In this document: piece by piece, positions 49,001-60,438 of the stretch
Layout of the letters: the number at the start of each line of letters is the position of its first letter
Numbering within the stretch: the first letter of the stretch is position 1
NCBI GenBank assembly: GCA_964023205.1
Contig: OZ026844.1
Coordinates: 11,456,790-11,520,789 of the forward strand
DNA length: 64,000 nt
Reading direction: 5' to 3'
DNA from: Lutraria lutraria
Lineage: Eukaryota > Mollusca > Bivalvia > Venerida > Mactridae
Notes under the pieces: generated by a model
The model's input: only the letters and a program-made list of their open reading frames with translations
What the model was told of the DNA's origin: nothing
The model's database searches: none
Position numbers and translations under genes: made by a program

Positions 49001-52000
49001 ACTTGCTATGCATTAATCAAGATACACATCTACGTGAGATACTCACTTCTTGTATTCGTTTTTGTTGAAATAAGTGAGCTAAGGAAGTCATTCGTGGCAC
49101 ATCCTTCAAGATCTGTAAAAACAGCATTCTATAAGATGCAAACCTAAGACAGCCTATTAGCTTAAAACACACACTTTACCAATCCATTAGACGGGATTTC
49201 TAAAAATCCTGAAGGTCAGGGTTATATATAACTGACTGCCACTTAGACAATTTACTAAGTTAATGTCATATAACAGAAAGTGGAGAAGTGTCTTATACAT
49301 TTTGAGAAGTTGACTCTGTGCAAAGTCGTTACGTAAATGACTACAAAAATAAGACAAGATAAGCCTGGTGTTTCAATTCTGATTAGAAAAAATAGTTTCC
49401 GATGCTGAAGCCAGTCCAATTTAAACAAGATATCAGTGGGAGGTTAAGCTGATCTTTTGAATCTGATATTGCACTCAGATATCAGTCCAATGAGATGGTA
49501 AAGTTGCAGAGACATTTCTTCTCCTTGTTGACAAAAAATGATATTGTTTAATTAAAGTTTAGAGACAATCAGTCAAGTTAAAATTCAAGGATGATGATAA
49601 AAAATGTCTAGATCAATCAAATAAACATATCATAAAGTGCAAGAGGCAAGGAATCTTTAAGTAAGTCCTCAATAACTAAATAATTAAAAGAAAATAGAAG
49701 AGTATTACAAGTAAAAATGATAAATTTAAAAAACGAGAATGCACTGGATCTGTATAAGTTGTGCAGTTCCCTGGGCACCAGGTAACAAAGTCTGAGTCAC
49801 AGGAAACTAAACTGGTTGATATGTCTCTATACTTAAATTTAACATCATCAAATCATGCAAGCAAAACAAAATAAACGAAAGGAAGAAGGACCTATACCAA
49901 GGGACATACATGCACATTCTTATATTTCTGTCTTGACAGGTGATAATGTCAGTATAATACAACCATCCAGTGTTACGTGAGGATAGTTCACATCTTCTCA
50001 TCTTAACTGATAGCAAAATCTAATCCTAATTCAAAGCCTAGCTATAGTACAAGAAGATTTAATGTGAAAAGGATAGCAAAACTTAAGAGCTAGGTCTGAT
50101 TTGTAGAAATTAGAATGACAGAAATAAACATATTATGTAATGACTCAAAGTTACTAGTTTATAGCTGATAGAGCTATTAATGTTGAGATGAGCTAAGATA
50201 TATCACATGACATCATCCCCGCCAAGACTAGATTGTATGACCACATATAAAACTTACTTCTTGTACTAATAATTGTTGAAATATTGGAATTAATGGATTC
50301 ATACGAGGTATATCAATATGTATCTGTAAAAATATGTACTTCTATGTAGGTATTAGGTAAATAAACAGTCAGTGTCTGCACCAGTACACAAGACACAGAT
50401 ATTGAATTATATCAGTTTTGCTTGCATAGAAAGCAAGGAGACTCACATTTATATAATAATGTAAATAAAAATGATATTCAAAATAGTTATTATAGTAAAT
50501 TGTAATTTTTATGAATATTAATTCCCACTAATGTTAATGAATTTCACAGTATTTATTATTTTCAGGTATGAAATATTCAGTGTAGACATAACAATGTTTT
50601 GACAACTGATGACAAAGTTTACAAAGCATGATTAAACATTTCTAATAATAATAATACAAAAAATCTGAGTTAGCAAAATTATTAGAAAGGCTCATTACAA
50701 AGAAAGTAAGTAACAAAAAATATATTTAACAATTAAATAATGTTGAAAACAAGTTTGTCTGATATATTTGAATTATAGCTTGAGAGATGCATTAACCTAA
50801 CACTGTCTCTAAGTTTAATTGATAGATGAGAGATAGACACGAAGTTGATTTCACCATGATGGTAATGGTGATAGATTAGCTTAACACTGACCTCTAATAT
50901 ATTATGTCACTTACTTGTCTAAATGTATCTTGATGCATTTCATCATGTCTAGAGTCATAATATTGATCAATAAGGCTGAAATACTCCTGTCGTTTTCTTT
51001 CTAACAAAGCCTGTCGTCTATCAATATTTGCAGGCAAATAACCCTGAAATTTCATGAAATAAATACTGGGTAATTATCAGAATATCTCATGGTGAGGCAA
51101 CAATACAGCAGTTATTGAGGACAGAAGAGAAAACCTTGGATAAATACAATATGATATAACATACTGAGCACTAACGTCCTGTCTATACTCAAACCAATAA
51201 ACTACCAACACCTTAGGTGGACATTCTGGACCACTACGCTAGTTTTTTTTTTAGAAATCACTCATACCTTACTACATGTTTCAATAAGTGTCAATACATT
51301 GTACCATAGAACAAACATGATGCTTACTTTTATGCATATCTTGAAAACCCCAAAAATAATGTGTCTTATACAATATAGAAAATAATGAGAAACATAAATA
51401 CATACAGACAGAATTTTCCAGCATGTAGGCCTCATAGTCTTTGGTAAACCAGACCAACTTAACTTTTGAAGTTCACCTGTAAAACAAAATACTGATAAGT
51501 GAGTAGAACTAATATTATATTCATCAAGTGTTCTAATACAACTTGCAAGCAAAACTATAAAACATAATACAACACTATTATGTGGGTTACCTGAATCACT
51601 GAATCTGACACAAGTAGGAAATTGTGTTGACTCCTCAAATTATTCTTATGCTATTTTTTACCCTAAACTTTTTATATCTAATATACACACTGATTAATGT
51701 TCTTCTGTTCAACACATATAATAATAAGGCTAGATAAAATATAACTTACTAATATTTGCGTTAGGACCAGCTAACAATGTCTTTATTTTCTCCAATTTTG
51801 TAGCCTCTTTATCAATGATTGTATCTTGAGTATATCTAATTGGGCTTGGTTTAGGGGGTTGCCAACTATTATTTACTCTCACACCCATACCTGGGGCTGT
51901 CTTATGAGCCCCTGAACCAAGATTTGGACCTGTAAGATTAAGTATAATAATCTGATATAACATACATAGCTATGTAGAAACTAAGACTAGACTGAAGAAG

Positions 52001-55000
52001 TTGATCCAACTTCCAAGTGCTGACAACATCATTAACCACATTCTGATTATTTTCTTGTAAATATATATCTCAAAAGTGTTAGGCCATCCTTAAAATTATT
52101 TTGTTTGCTGTAATGCTACCTAATCACCAAAAAGGCCACTACCCAATCAATTTTTTTGGCCTCTCAGGATTTATTTTCATTAAAAATAGCATTCTGACAT
52201 GTATTTTGGGTTAAATATAAAGAATAAATAGTAAAAAGTAAAAATTCCTACCTACCTACCCACTGAAAATTTTCTGGGTTGCTTAACAGCAAACACAATG
52301 TTTTTAAGGATGGCCTTACACATTAAAGTAAGTACATTTCATAATGACAGAATGAAAAAAGGCAAAGCAAGAAGCAGATACAATGTACTATACAACTCAC
52401 ACATAATATGATTTTACATGCACACAGTCTTTTTTGCGCACACAAATCAATAAATCAATTTTACCGCTTCTAAAAGCTCACAATAAATAAATTACATTAT
52501 GTATAAGATCTTTGGAACTGATTGAAAATGATACCATATGTTTCCTCCGACAATAGCAACAATCGAGGTAAACATTGATTATATTACAAGTGAATTACAA
52601 CAATTACGCAGTAATGTTCATTTACCGTTATATTGAATATTAGCATTTCTTGTTTGCCTATGATTATCTAATACAGCTTTGGCAGTTGATTGTATATCTT
52701 TCATTGACATCTTGATATTAGCCATGTCAATCATTAGATCATCATCACCATCATCCCAGGCATCTAATGTCTTGTTCTGAAAATCTTGGAAAGAATCACC
52801 AGTCCTTGCTGGTCTAGTTTTATCATCCTTTTTGACGGCATTACTGAAAAAATATCAAGACTGTGAATCTGGTATCCTCAGTGATCATGATTAATAAAAA
52901 TTTAACTTCATACATGTAGTATGTAGTACAGTTAACCCTGTGAACAAAGGAAATCTTTCAGCAGTCCGCGAAATTAGCACTTGTCCTGTTGTCTGGGACA
53001 AGTAATCATTGATTCAGACAAGTAACTTTCACAGTAATTATGTATGGAGTATATAGGGAAACTATACATTTGGGTGATTTGGACAAGTAGTTTCAAATCC
53101 TAAATTCTGTTTCGGGAAGACAAAAATGGCCTAGCCTAGGCTATATAATATTGACCTGGCCTTCAGAGGTAATTTTGTTCCAAATAATCAATAACAGTAT
53201 TTAAAAGAATGACCTGTATTCATAGGTGACCACAAACACAGGTGTGACTGTATATCAATATTATTAGACATTATAATGTAACAAACATATGACCAATGCT
53301 TATAATCTAGACTTGACAGTCACACATTATGACATACTTGAAAAATGAAAATCAAAAAGAAATTTCCAAAACGTATGTGAGTAAACAAATATCCAGTGCT
53401 TTGTATGTTGCATACATTAAATTCTATTATTAAGCCTGTAATCTGAAAAAGCACAAGGTACAATAATAACAAAAAATCTTCTTTATGTCTAATTCAATTA
53501 TTCACAGTTCAATAACTCAGCAGATATTAAAAACTACTGTATCATTACATTCAGCCATCAAAATTTACATAATGTAAACATATCAAACATTTAGTTTCAA
53601 GCCAACAGATAGATATCTCTTTCTTTGATCACAACCTCTGAATGCTAATAAATGATAATATACTGGTAGGCCTGAATTACTTTCAACAATTTGATTTATG
53701 ATAACCACAAAGATATTACAGCTCAGTATGTGTATATGCAAATATGAACAAGTCAACATTTGGCTTTCAGTGACTGAATGTATAATGAAAGGCCTAAGTG
53801 GGTAATTAGAATAAAAAAATCTTTAAGAGGCAGTTTGTTAATACTAAAATATTATTTGTTTGTTTGTTATTTAAATAAGAAAAATACATATAGGCAATTA
53901 CATTTCACAACTAAATTCCCTTAATAATTTTAATAAGGACTGTTTAACCAGCAGAATATCAAAAAATAAAAAGAACACACCTTATTGGTTGTTGTATAGG
54001 TGGATGCTGGGCACCATACACAGGTTTTCCACTGCAAAAAAATCAGTATGTTGTAGAATATGATTTTTTTCAAGACAATTTTAACATTAATTTTGAGTTG
54101 AAATTGTCCTACAGCAAAAAGTAAAAACCAATTTCTCTCAAGTGGAAAGCAAAGTCAATTGCTTGGATCTATATATTTTTGATGGTTGAAACAATTTTAA
54201 ATCTTCAGTCAGATGATAACAGTTTTCAGCCCATATATGCAATTTCTTCACTTGCATGGCATTGAAGTTCAATGCCATGCGAGTGAAGAAATTAGTTCCT
54301 GAAAAATAATTTGTATGAATTCTAGCTAATTTCCCTAAGTCCCACCTTCACGCACTCCCCCACCACATGTACCTTAATGCTATACACAGGGGTCACACTA
54401 TAAAAACATATACAAACACCTACAGGTTACACTTGAATTGGATGAATAAAGTGACATGGCATTTAAAAGCAAGAAGTGAAAGTTTTCACAATTTTACTGA
54501 AGTAGATTATTACAGGTAAGGGTGAAACGACTCATCGGTGCACTGCATAACTGCATGTAAAAAATCCTTGGTATTAATACCCGTACAAAACAGTTGAACC
54601 GGTATGAGTAACTTCCCTTATCAAAATGGTGACCCATGGTAATCATAAATATGAATTAATCCCAAACAAAGCACGGAAAATTAGTTGACTAAACTTAAAA
54701 TCAAAATTGGCTGAAAATACCAAGTAGTATACAGGTCGTCCCTATAACCACCTGCTTAACTCTTTACCAGTCTTAAAATGCACTTTAAGTCTGCAATCAT
54801 ACAACCATTCAGTCCTCATAAGCAGTTCTTCTTCTTGTCGAAAAACATAAAAATATTCTTAATATCAATAAAATAATACATCAACTGATCACATTTCTTG
54901 ACACACTGATGGCCATATTGTTTTTTGCTTGCCAAGTTGGTGACCCTAATACTGTTTATCGACCAATCAAATGCGAGATACATAGTAATGCGGGTAATTT

Positions 55001-56352
55001 CTACGTCAGTACTAAACTCCAACCAATGTATGGACCATCTATCATTTGCAGAAATATCAAAACTGAGTTTTAAGAGATAAAATGCATTAAAATGCGACAT
55101 ATTTATATAGCAGTATTGATTTGAATTGAATGCAAATTACAGTATGAACGATAAATTGCTTTAACAGTAGAAATGACATTAATCGTCGATGAAAATGTTT
55201 GAAAGTCGTGGTATGCAATGTAAACAAATGCTAGACGGAAAGTTAAGTGGAGGCGACACGCATACATGTGCTAGTCACTGTTATCATCAAGGCATCGGCC
55301 GTAACACTAGCATCACTGCGAGAATATAAAGCATACATGGGATATTAACTGAAAAATATGAAACTTTATAGGGAAGTGAACTCCAATATGTATTGATATG
55401 TAGTGCAATTATATGGAGAGTAGCTAGGAATAGGAATTAGGATATTGTGACATAGACATTATACTGATATAGGCCAGGGTGATACAATTTTGGGAGACAA
55501 TACACATCGCTAATTACAGTACATGTTTCTCCCAACCCCAGTCCAACTAATTAATTAGACTGTTGATAGCAAGACACTTTTTCGACTTGAACCTGTCCCA
55601 CACACTGAGTGACCGACACAGGTTGAGAGGATGGCCCTTCCAAATCGGCAAACCAAAAATCCTAATTAGTAGGGCTACTCCCAACCCCTGCATAATGTTA
55701 CTACACTTCGGACAGCACAACTAAAACAGATGGCCTATGCATCAGTCATTTAAACTTAAATATGCCTTCCAGCTAAAACATTATCTTGATCATGTTGGAT
55801 AAGTTTAGATCTATCACTATGACTTACAAACAATTTAAATTAAACATAGTAATGAAATTCTATATAATGCCGCATAAAAAGCAAACAAAATATTTTAAAA
55901 AGCGGCTTTTAAAGTTTTGGAAGCCAGAACTAATGTAGAACAACTTTTTTTCCATTTTCAAGCATAAGGCACATGTGTGGGTATTAATTGAATAATCAAA
56001 TTATATCCTGACATTAGTTTGCTATAGATCCATAACTTCATAAGGGATTTTACAAGAACATATAAATTATAATATCACTTAACAATTTTGAGAATGACAC
56101 TTGATATTAAAAACTATGTGAACATTTATTATAAGTATTACATCTGGAATTTTTTTCATCTTGAACTTCAAAGCATAAGATGTACGATGGAATATTCAAT
56201 TTAATTTATAAATGGCATAAAACGACCCGGCCTAAAAGTAAAAGGCTAAATCCACACAATTTCGTCAAGTTTTACCTTCCTGGACCGCTGCCGGAACGTT
56301 TCCAAAAAGTTGAACGGCCACCCTCCTTCACAGAACTTCCACCAGCGGACAT
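43057..56352 (-). CDS. TBC1D22: TBC1D22-type Rab GTPase-activating protein, complete
   Basis: Exons (high to low): 56352-56276, 54031-53981, 52843-52626, 51929-51750, 51476-51406, 51043-50915, then 50323-50258 or 49112-49047, then 45499-45379, 44856-44674, 44164-44037, 43575-43480, 43191-43057. Phases all join; the product is 484 residues with one version of the variable exon (human TBC1D22B about 505). The N-terminus has FWKRSG and KPVYGAQHPP, conserved in TBC1D22A/B. The TBC domain starts near residue 175 and carries IxxDxxR (Arg249) and GYVQGINDL (Gln284), the arginine and glutamine fingers that drive GTP hydrolysis on Rabs. It ends AEAFKLKYMFADAPNH. Known for the family: Golgi-associated, binds 14-3-3 and ACBD3 in vertebrates. 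One mollusc gene corresponds to vertebrate A and B, so A versus B is not assigned. Confidence 0.94.
44857..45378 (-). other. TBC1D22 intron containing a short pearl-like element
   Basis: Intron between exons 45499-45379 and 44856-44674. Apart from the element at 45104-45242 nothing is seen. The next intron to the left has a run of 12-13 G at ~44449-44461 and a CCTACCTACCCA phrase shared with ~52247. Confidence 0.45.
45104..45242 (+). mobile_element. Pearl/HINE-like element without core repeats (~140 bp)
   Basis: Has the family's 5' end (AGAGGGCCAAGATGGCCCTT, then TCGCTCACATGAG) and 3' end (CATGTGAGCTAAAAATG) but only ~100 bp between them. It shows the minimal end structure shared by the copies at 22498-23648 and 38632-41257. 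Confidence 0.65.
46444..47020 (+). mobile_element. TTAA-flanked MITE, 577-bp copy
   Basis: Left end TTAAAGGGGCATGCCCAGGA (then ACTG) is matched inverted by the right end CAGTTCCAGGGCATGCCCCT (then TTAA), about 24 bp. Inside is a perfect 12-bp palindrome AATAAAAGGCTT-AC-AAGCCTTTTATT at 46600-46625. It lies in the TBC1D22 intron between exons 49112-49047 and 45499-45379. Not coding. Confidence 0.78.
49047..49112 (-). CDS. TBC1D22: TBC1D22 alternative arginine-finger exon, version b
   Basis: 66 bases, phase 0 at both ends, acceptor tttttacag and donor gtgagt. Encodes ILKDVPRMTSLAHLF followed by QQKRIQE. Aligned with version a it keeps I, D, PRM, L, FQQ and QE, so the catalytic motif IxxDxxR is intact while about half the surrounding residues differ. 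Either version joins in frame to exons 51043-50915 and 45499-45379; inclusion of both would also keep frame. Confidence 0.85.
50258..50323 (-). CDS. TBC1D22: TBC1D22 alternative arginine-finger exon, version a
   Basis: 66 bases, phase 0 at both ends, acceptor tttttacag and donor gtaagt. Encodes IHIDIPRMNPLIPIF followed by QQLLVQE, nearly the vertebrate TBC1D22 sequence at this point (IHIDIPRTNPLIPLF). This is the ancestral-looking version; a homologous exon follows 1.15 kb downstream in transcription order. Confidence 0.88.
52080..52318. mobile_element. ~239-bp MITE with TAAGGCCATCC ends in TBC1D22 intron
   Basis: The left end TAGGCCATCCTTAAAATTAT (then TTTGTTTGCTGTAA) pairs with the right end (CAGCAAACACAATGTTTTTA then AGGATGGCCTTA), an imperfect inverted repeat of ~38 bp. 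Located between exons 52843-52626 and 51929-51750. Confidence 0.7.
52950..53115 (-). repeat. Dispersed repeat, inverted mate of 26590-26765
   Basis: Contains CGCGAAATTAGCACTTGTCC, TGTTGTCTGGGACAAGTAAT and GATTCAGACAAGTAAC, the reverse complement of phrases at 26590-26765. In a TBC1D22 intron. Confidence 0.55.
54241..54293. repeat. 25-bp near-perfect hairpin in TBC1D22 intron 1
   Basis: The left arm AATTTCTTCACTTGCATGGC(ATTGA) pairs with the right arm 54269-54293 with a single mismatch and a 3-base loop AGT. It looks like an ends-only transposon relic or a stable RNA hairpin. The stem is close to the lower limit for a microRNA precursor, with too small a loop to favour that. Confidence 0.7.
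54294..56275 (-). other. TBC1D22 first intron, remainder
   Basis: No exon seen on either strand and no repeat with clear ends recognised. Confidence 0.5.
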
Positions 56353-56440
56353 TTCAATTTATTTAGGAATTATCATTCTGTCAGAAAATGGAGAATCGAT
56401 TAAACTACATTTTTATGTCCGGAAAGTTGGTTTGTTGTCA

Positions 56441-56460
56441 AAAATGGCGACTTCCTGTTT
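56441..56460 (-). promoter_or_regulatory. YY1-like and ETS-like sites upstream of TBC1D22
   Basis: AAAATGGCGAC (YY1-type, plus strand) and, overlapping on the minus strand, ACAGGAAGTC (ETS-type) lie about 90-110 bp upstream of the TBC1D22 ATG at 56352. A further TCCGGAA lies at ~56418. Such pairs mark TATA-less housekeeping promoters in animals; occupancy here is inferred. Confidence 0.5.
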
Positions 56461-57282
56461 CGTTGACCTTGACATCTAGAGTATAAAGCCCAATATAAAA
56501 CCGTTTTGTTCCGGATACAAATGTGCAACGGTTTTCTCCCCTTAGTGGCACAATGATCTATGTCGTGACTGAGCTGGTTCTCGTTGCTTGGATGTACATA
56601 GACATTTGAAGCACTACGATGTTTATGTGGTCAGATCAGGCAACGTAAACTGGTTCCCGTTCCATTTTAAAGTTTACAGACTGCGTCAATGATTATCAGT
56701 TTATGTTATGATGACCGCGATAACTGAGTGAGGGTTGCACACATCTTTGTTATGACCTTTACATTCCATTTTAGCTATTAAAAGTTGTTGAAATTATCAG
56801 ACAAACGTCAATAATAATCGTAATACATGTAATTGAATAAACACGTAAAAACTAAGTCCGCTTTCATCGTGCTGTTAAGAAGAACAACAGGCCTATAGAT
56901 GCATTTACCCAGAATAGACTTTATATAAAGTTTTATTGCTTGAACCTAATCACATTTTACTTAAAAACTTACCTTCTAGCAGTAAGGATTCTTTAAAGAC
57001 ACACATTGTATGTTTGAATTGATTAAATTTACTTATATATTTTGTATTTATAAAGTACACAATCTGACTTTTATTCGGACTCATTTTGCTGTTCACTTAT
57101 TTTTTTCTTCCATCGTTTCCCTGTGTTTTTTTCTGTTGGAATATTTTCTAAGAGCAGACTAATGTCAAAAAATGATAATGAGGTCATGCTTTCGGGTGTC
57201 AGTATTACGTAAACTGCCTAAACTTCATTAAGACAAGGATGACGTAAGTTCTTCGCAAATATATTCTATTAATTGGTCTTGA

Positions 57283-57321
57283 CAAGGACTTATATACATG
57301 TACTATGTATAAAAGTCCTTG
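57283..57321. mobile_element. CAAGGACT-family relic: two ends only (39 bp)
   Basis: CAAGGACTTATATACATG followed almost at once by the inverted end TATGTATAAAAGTCCTTG. The flanks are GTCTTGA (57276-57282) and GTCATGA (57322-57328), a 7-bp duplication with one change. This is the same end sequence as the 511- and 522-bp copies, with the interior lost. Confidence 0.7.
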
Positions 57322-59620
57322 GTCATGATTATTTGTTAACCATTTATGGACTTCCTACATCTGTGTTTTTACACCACAACCTTTATTTACAACACTTACG
57401 TTGTCGCCACGAGTAAAACACTCTTTGTTACGGCTAAATGTTTTCCGCTGGAGTTTAATGTCACATTTGACATGGTCAACAGTGTTTGCTTTCATAAAAA
57501 TGTAATAGATGAAAGTTATGTAGCTAAAAAGTATTTATAAGAATGAAGATGTGCATCATTTATATACTTTGTGATGTGCCTCCGTGATCGATTGGTAAAG
57601 ATCTCTGACTAGTACTCACGAGCCCTTCATCGCCGTGAGTTCAAAACCCAACCGGCGACCAGACAAACCTTAAATGCAAGGAAGCTGTCCAATTACATGT
57701 ATTTTACGGAAGGTGGGTGGATTTATAAACATTTATGTCTTGGATCTCATCCACCGTTTAAGATAACTACATGTACCTACTGGACTTTAATTTCCATAAC
57801 CGCAGAGACGGAAATGACCAATTTGTTCCTGTTGGAAACCCAAATATTGAGGAATTGAGAATTATCTTTTTGTATTATCTGTTTCTGCATGTAAATTTAA
57901 GCCACTATGTGTAAAATATGAACCAAATCTTTATCTTATAACATGATCTAATCTCCTGAAAAAATGATTTCCAAAAACAAGAAAATGATCAATGTTATTT
58001 TACACAATGTCTTTCGACGTTCTAGCTATCTATGTTATTTAGAAATTAAGTCAAGTTTATTTTCTTAATACATACCATATAAGCATAGGTTGATAACCTA
58101 TTAAACATGTTTGACTGTCCCAGAACTTGTGTCTGTATCTGATGATGAAACCTTGTGTCGTATTTTAGGTTCATACTTCATTCAAATCGAAATGAATTAA
58201 ACTTTCACGGTGATAATATATGACTCTTGACGTTATCATAATTTATAATACATTGTTTACACAAAGACATCCAAAAAGCGGTGTCATTGTGCTTTAAATT
58301 CTACATAGCTCATATACAGGAAAGAGATAAACAATGTACCTTTTTATTGCATCATTATTTATCATGAATACTTGAAATTACACATGGCACAGATAACCTA
58401 CAATCAATCAAGATCTACCGAGTTTTTATGAATTGATAAGTCTGAACTATTTGTAAAACTGTTAAAATTCACGTACATTGTATATACATGTAGTTATCTA
58501 GGATGGAAACTATAAATTCTGATGTTTTTTCTGTATCAATATACCTATAACTTTTCTTTTATTTCTTTTTTGTTGAGATGCATGTATTATGTTTGCACTT
58601 TGTCGTTAACTGGGGTTTTTGTTTGTCAGACGTTTTAAAAAATGACAGACACGCTAGCTAACTATACGGATGTATTTCAACCTACAGTTTTACACAAATT
58701 AGTACATTTGTACCATAAACATGATTTCAGTGCATTATGTCGATTTGAAAACGTGACCATGCAAAAAATAAATTGCAACAAGTCGCGTTACTTCATTAAC
58801 AAAACAATAGACATGTATTAAGTTACAACTAACGAGTTTGAATTACAATGTTTCGTTTTGATGTTTTTGTTGAAAATATCTTGCCGAATTCGTATGGATT
58901 TTACGAATTTTATATATTCTCACACGACAAATGTGTGTATTGGTAAGACGGATTTTTTTATTCTTATAGATGCACAATATAGGCAGATTTTTTACCAAAC
59001 TGTACAAAAAAATGTATTGATTACACGATATTTGGGTAATTGGAAGCGATGTTTGAAGGTTTATTATCTTCACTCGTGATGATAAATCTATCATTCTAAA
59101 CATTTTAACTAAAAGTCATTTCCCATACAAAATGTGCACGCTTTCCTTTTCGTGTTAGTATAGTATGATAACATCTTACAAGCATCTGTAAAACAAGTGA
59201 GCATGTATGTAATGTATATACAAGTATAATTATATAATGGATATTACCCTTATACATTGTTTGCGCTATATAACTAACAAGATAGCAGCATTGTATCTCC
59301 TACTTCCCGATTATAATTTTTTTGTAAGCGATTTAACTTTAGTGTTGCTGGTGTGTACGACCGAACAGCTTTCCGGTGAAGATGGTCTATGTGCAATACA
59401 TGTACAAATGTACATTTATATATAAATTCATGAAGATAATGATTTATCATAATAAGCTTCACTAATTTTGTATACTTACTCGTAATTATGTGAATTGATT
59501 TATCGTTATTGAAACTGGACTTGTCAAAATAGATAATCAGCGAAAACTTCTAGCATATGTTGCATAATGCAGAGTCAAATCCTTTATTCTCTCACTTTCA
59601 CGTGTACATGAAAATATTTC
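57322..59620. other. Intergenic region between TBC1D22 and the rolling stone-like gene
   Basis: No gene seen. It contains a SINE at 57577-57860; the rest is AT-rich without clear structure. Confidence 0.5.
57577..57860 (+). mobile_element. tRNA-derived SINE, copy S5
   Basis: Head CTCCGTGATCGATTGGTAAAG (A-box region) and CGTGAGTTCAAAACCC (B-box region), then GGCGACCAGACAAACCTTAA and AGGAAGCTGTCC, the body shared with the copy at 21084-21370. Confidence 0.65.
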
Positions 59621-59937
59621 TGTCAATATTTTGCCCGCCGGGAGGGGGGTATACGCATGACTTTACTCAGAAGATCATTTCCGTCAGGCGGGAATTTGAT
59701 AAACTTAATGACTCCAGGTCCCAGGAAATAGACGGCGTTGGCCGGGTTTTACATCCCGGGCTCGGGAATTTCAACAACTCAAAATAGAATACGTTGCCCC
59801 ATCCTCTTGGGCATCAGGATAGGATTTTGACGAATACGGTTGTCTCTAGGGTGGGAATTTAGACTTCAAAACTTTAAAAAATGTCAAATTCCCTTGGGTC
59901 AGCCCGTCCTCCACCCCGGGCGGGCAAAATATTGACA
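59621..59937. mobile_element. 317-bp GC-rich MITE with TGTCAATATTTTGCCCGCC ends
   Basis: Left end TGTCAATATTTTGCCCGCC and right end GGCGGGC... read inverted as TGTCAATATTTTGCCCGCCC. It is much more GC-rich than its surroundings (for example CATCCCGGGCTCGGG, CACCCCGGGCGGGC). No target duplication could be fixed and there is no coding frame of interest. Confidence 0.75.
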
Positions 59938-60026
59938 TTATGCTTAAGAACAGGTACTTAATGATATTACATGTACGATGTAACCAAAAAATAATATTCA
60001 TATCAAAATCATCGCGATCAATTTTT

Positions 60027-60032
60027 TTTATT
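60027..60032 (-). promoter_or_regulatory. Possible poly(A) signal of the rolling stone-like gene
   Basis: AATAAA on the minus strand, about 410 bp after the stop at 60439. It is the first good match downstream; the GT-rich element is weak. Confidence 0.35.
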
Positions 60033-60438
60033 GGAAAAATTGATAGCTGATATAACATGTCTGTTAGAATTAACTAGCTGTACATGGCAAAACATTATAA
60101 GGAATACACCAAGTAGGCCTAACCAATAATCACAAGACTTAAATAAACAGCTAACCGATGCTAATAGACTTTTGATAACACAAACAACAACACATCTATA
60201 AAGGGTACAATTCCAATGTAACCGAGCTAAGAAAATGTGACGACCAATCTGAATCTGCCAGGAAACGATTTCACTGTAAACATTTTGCACAAATAAAAAA
60301 AGATTCAAACAAACACAAATAGTTAATGCACATCAAAGTGTTTTCAAACTTTTATGTTCGCCGGTCTGACTTGAAACGTATCTAATAGATATAGTAGTGT
60401 TGACAGGATTCGGTGTTTATGCGTAGATGAATCATTGT

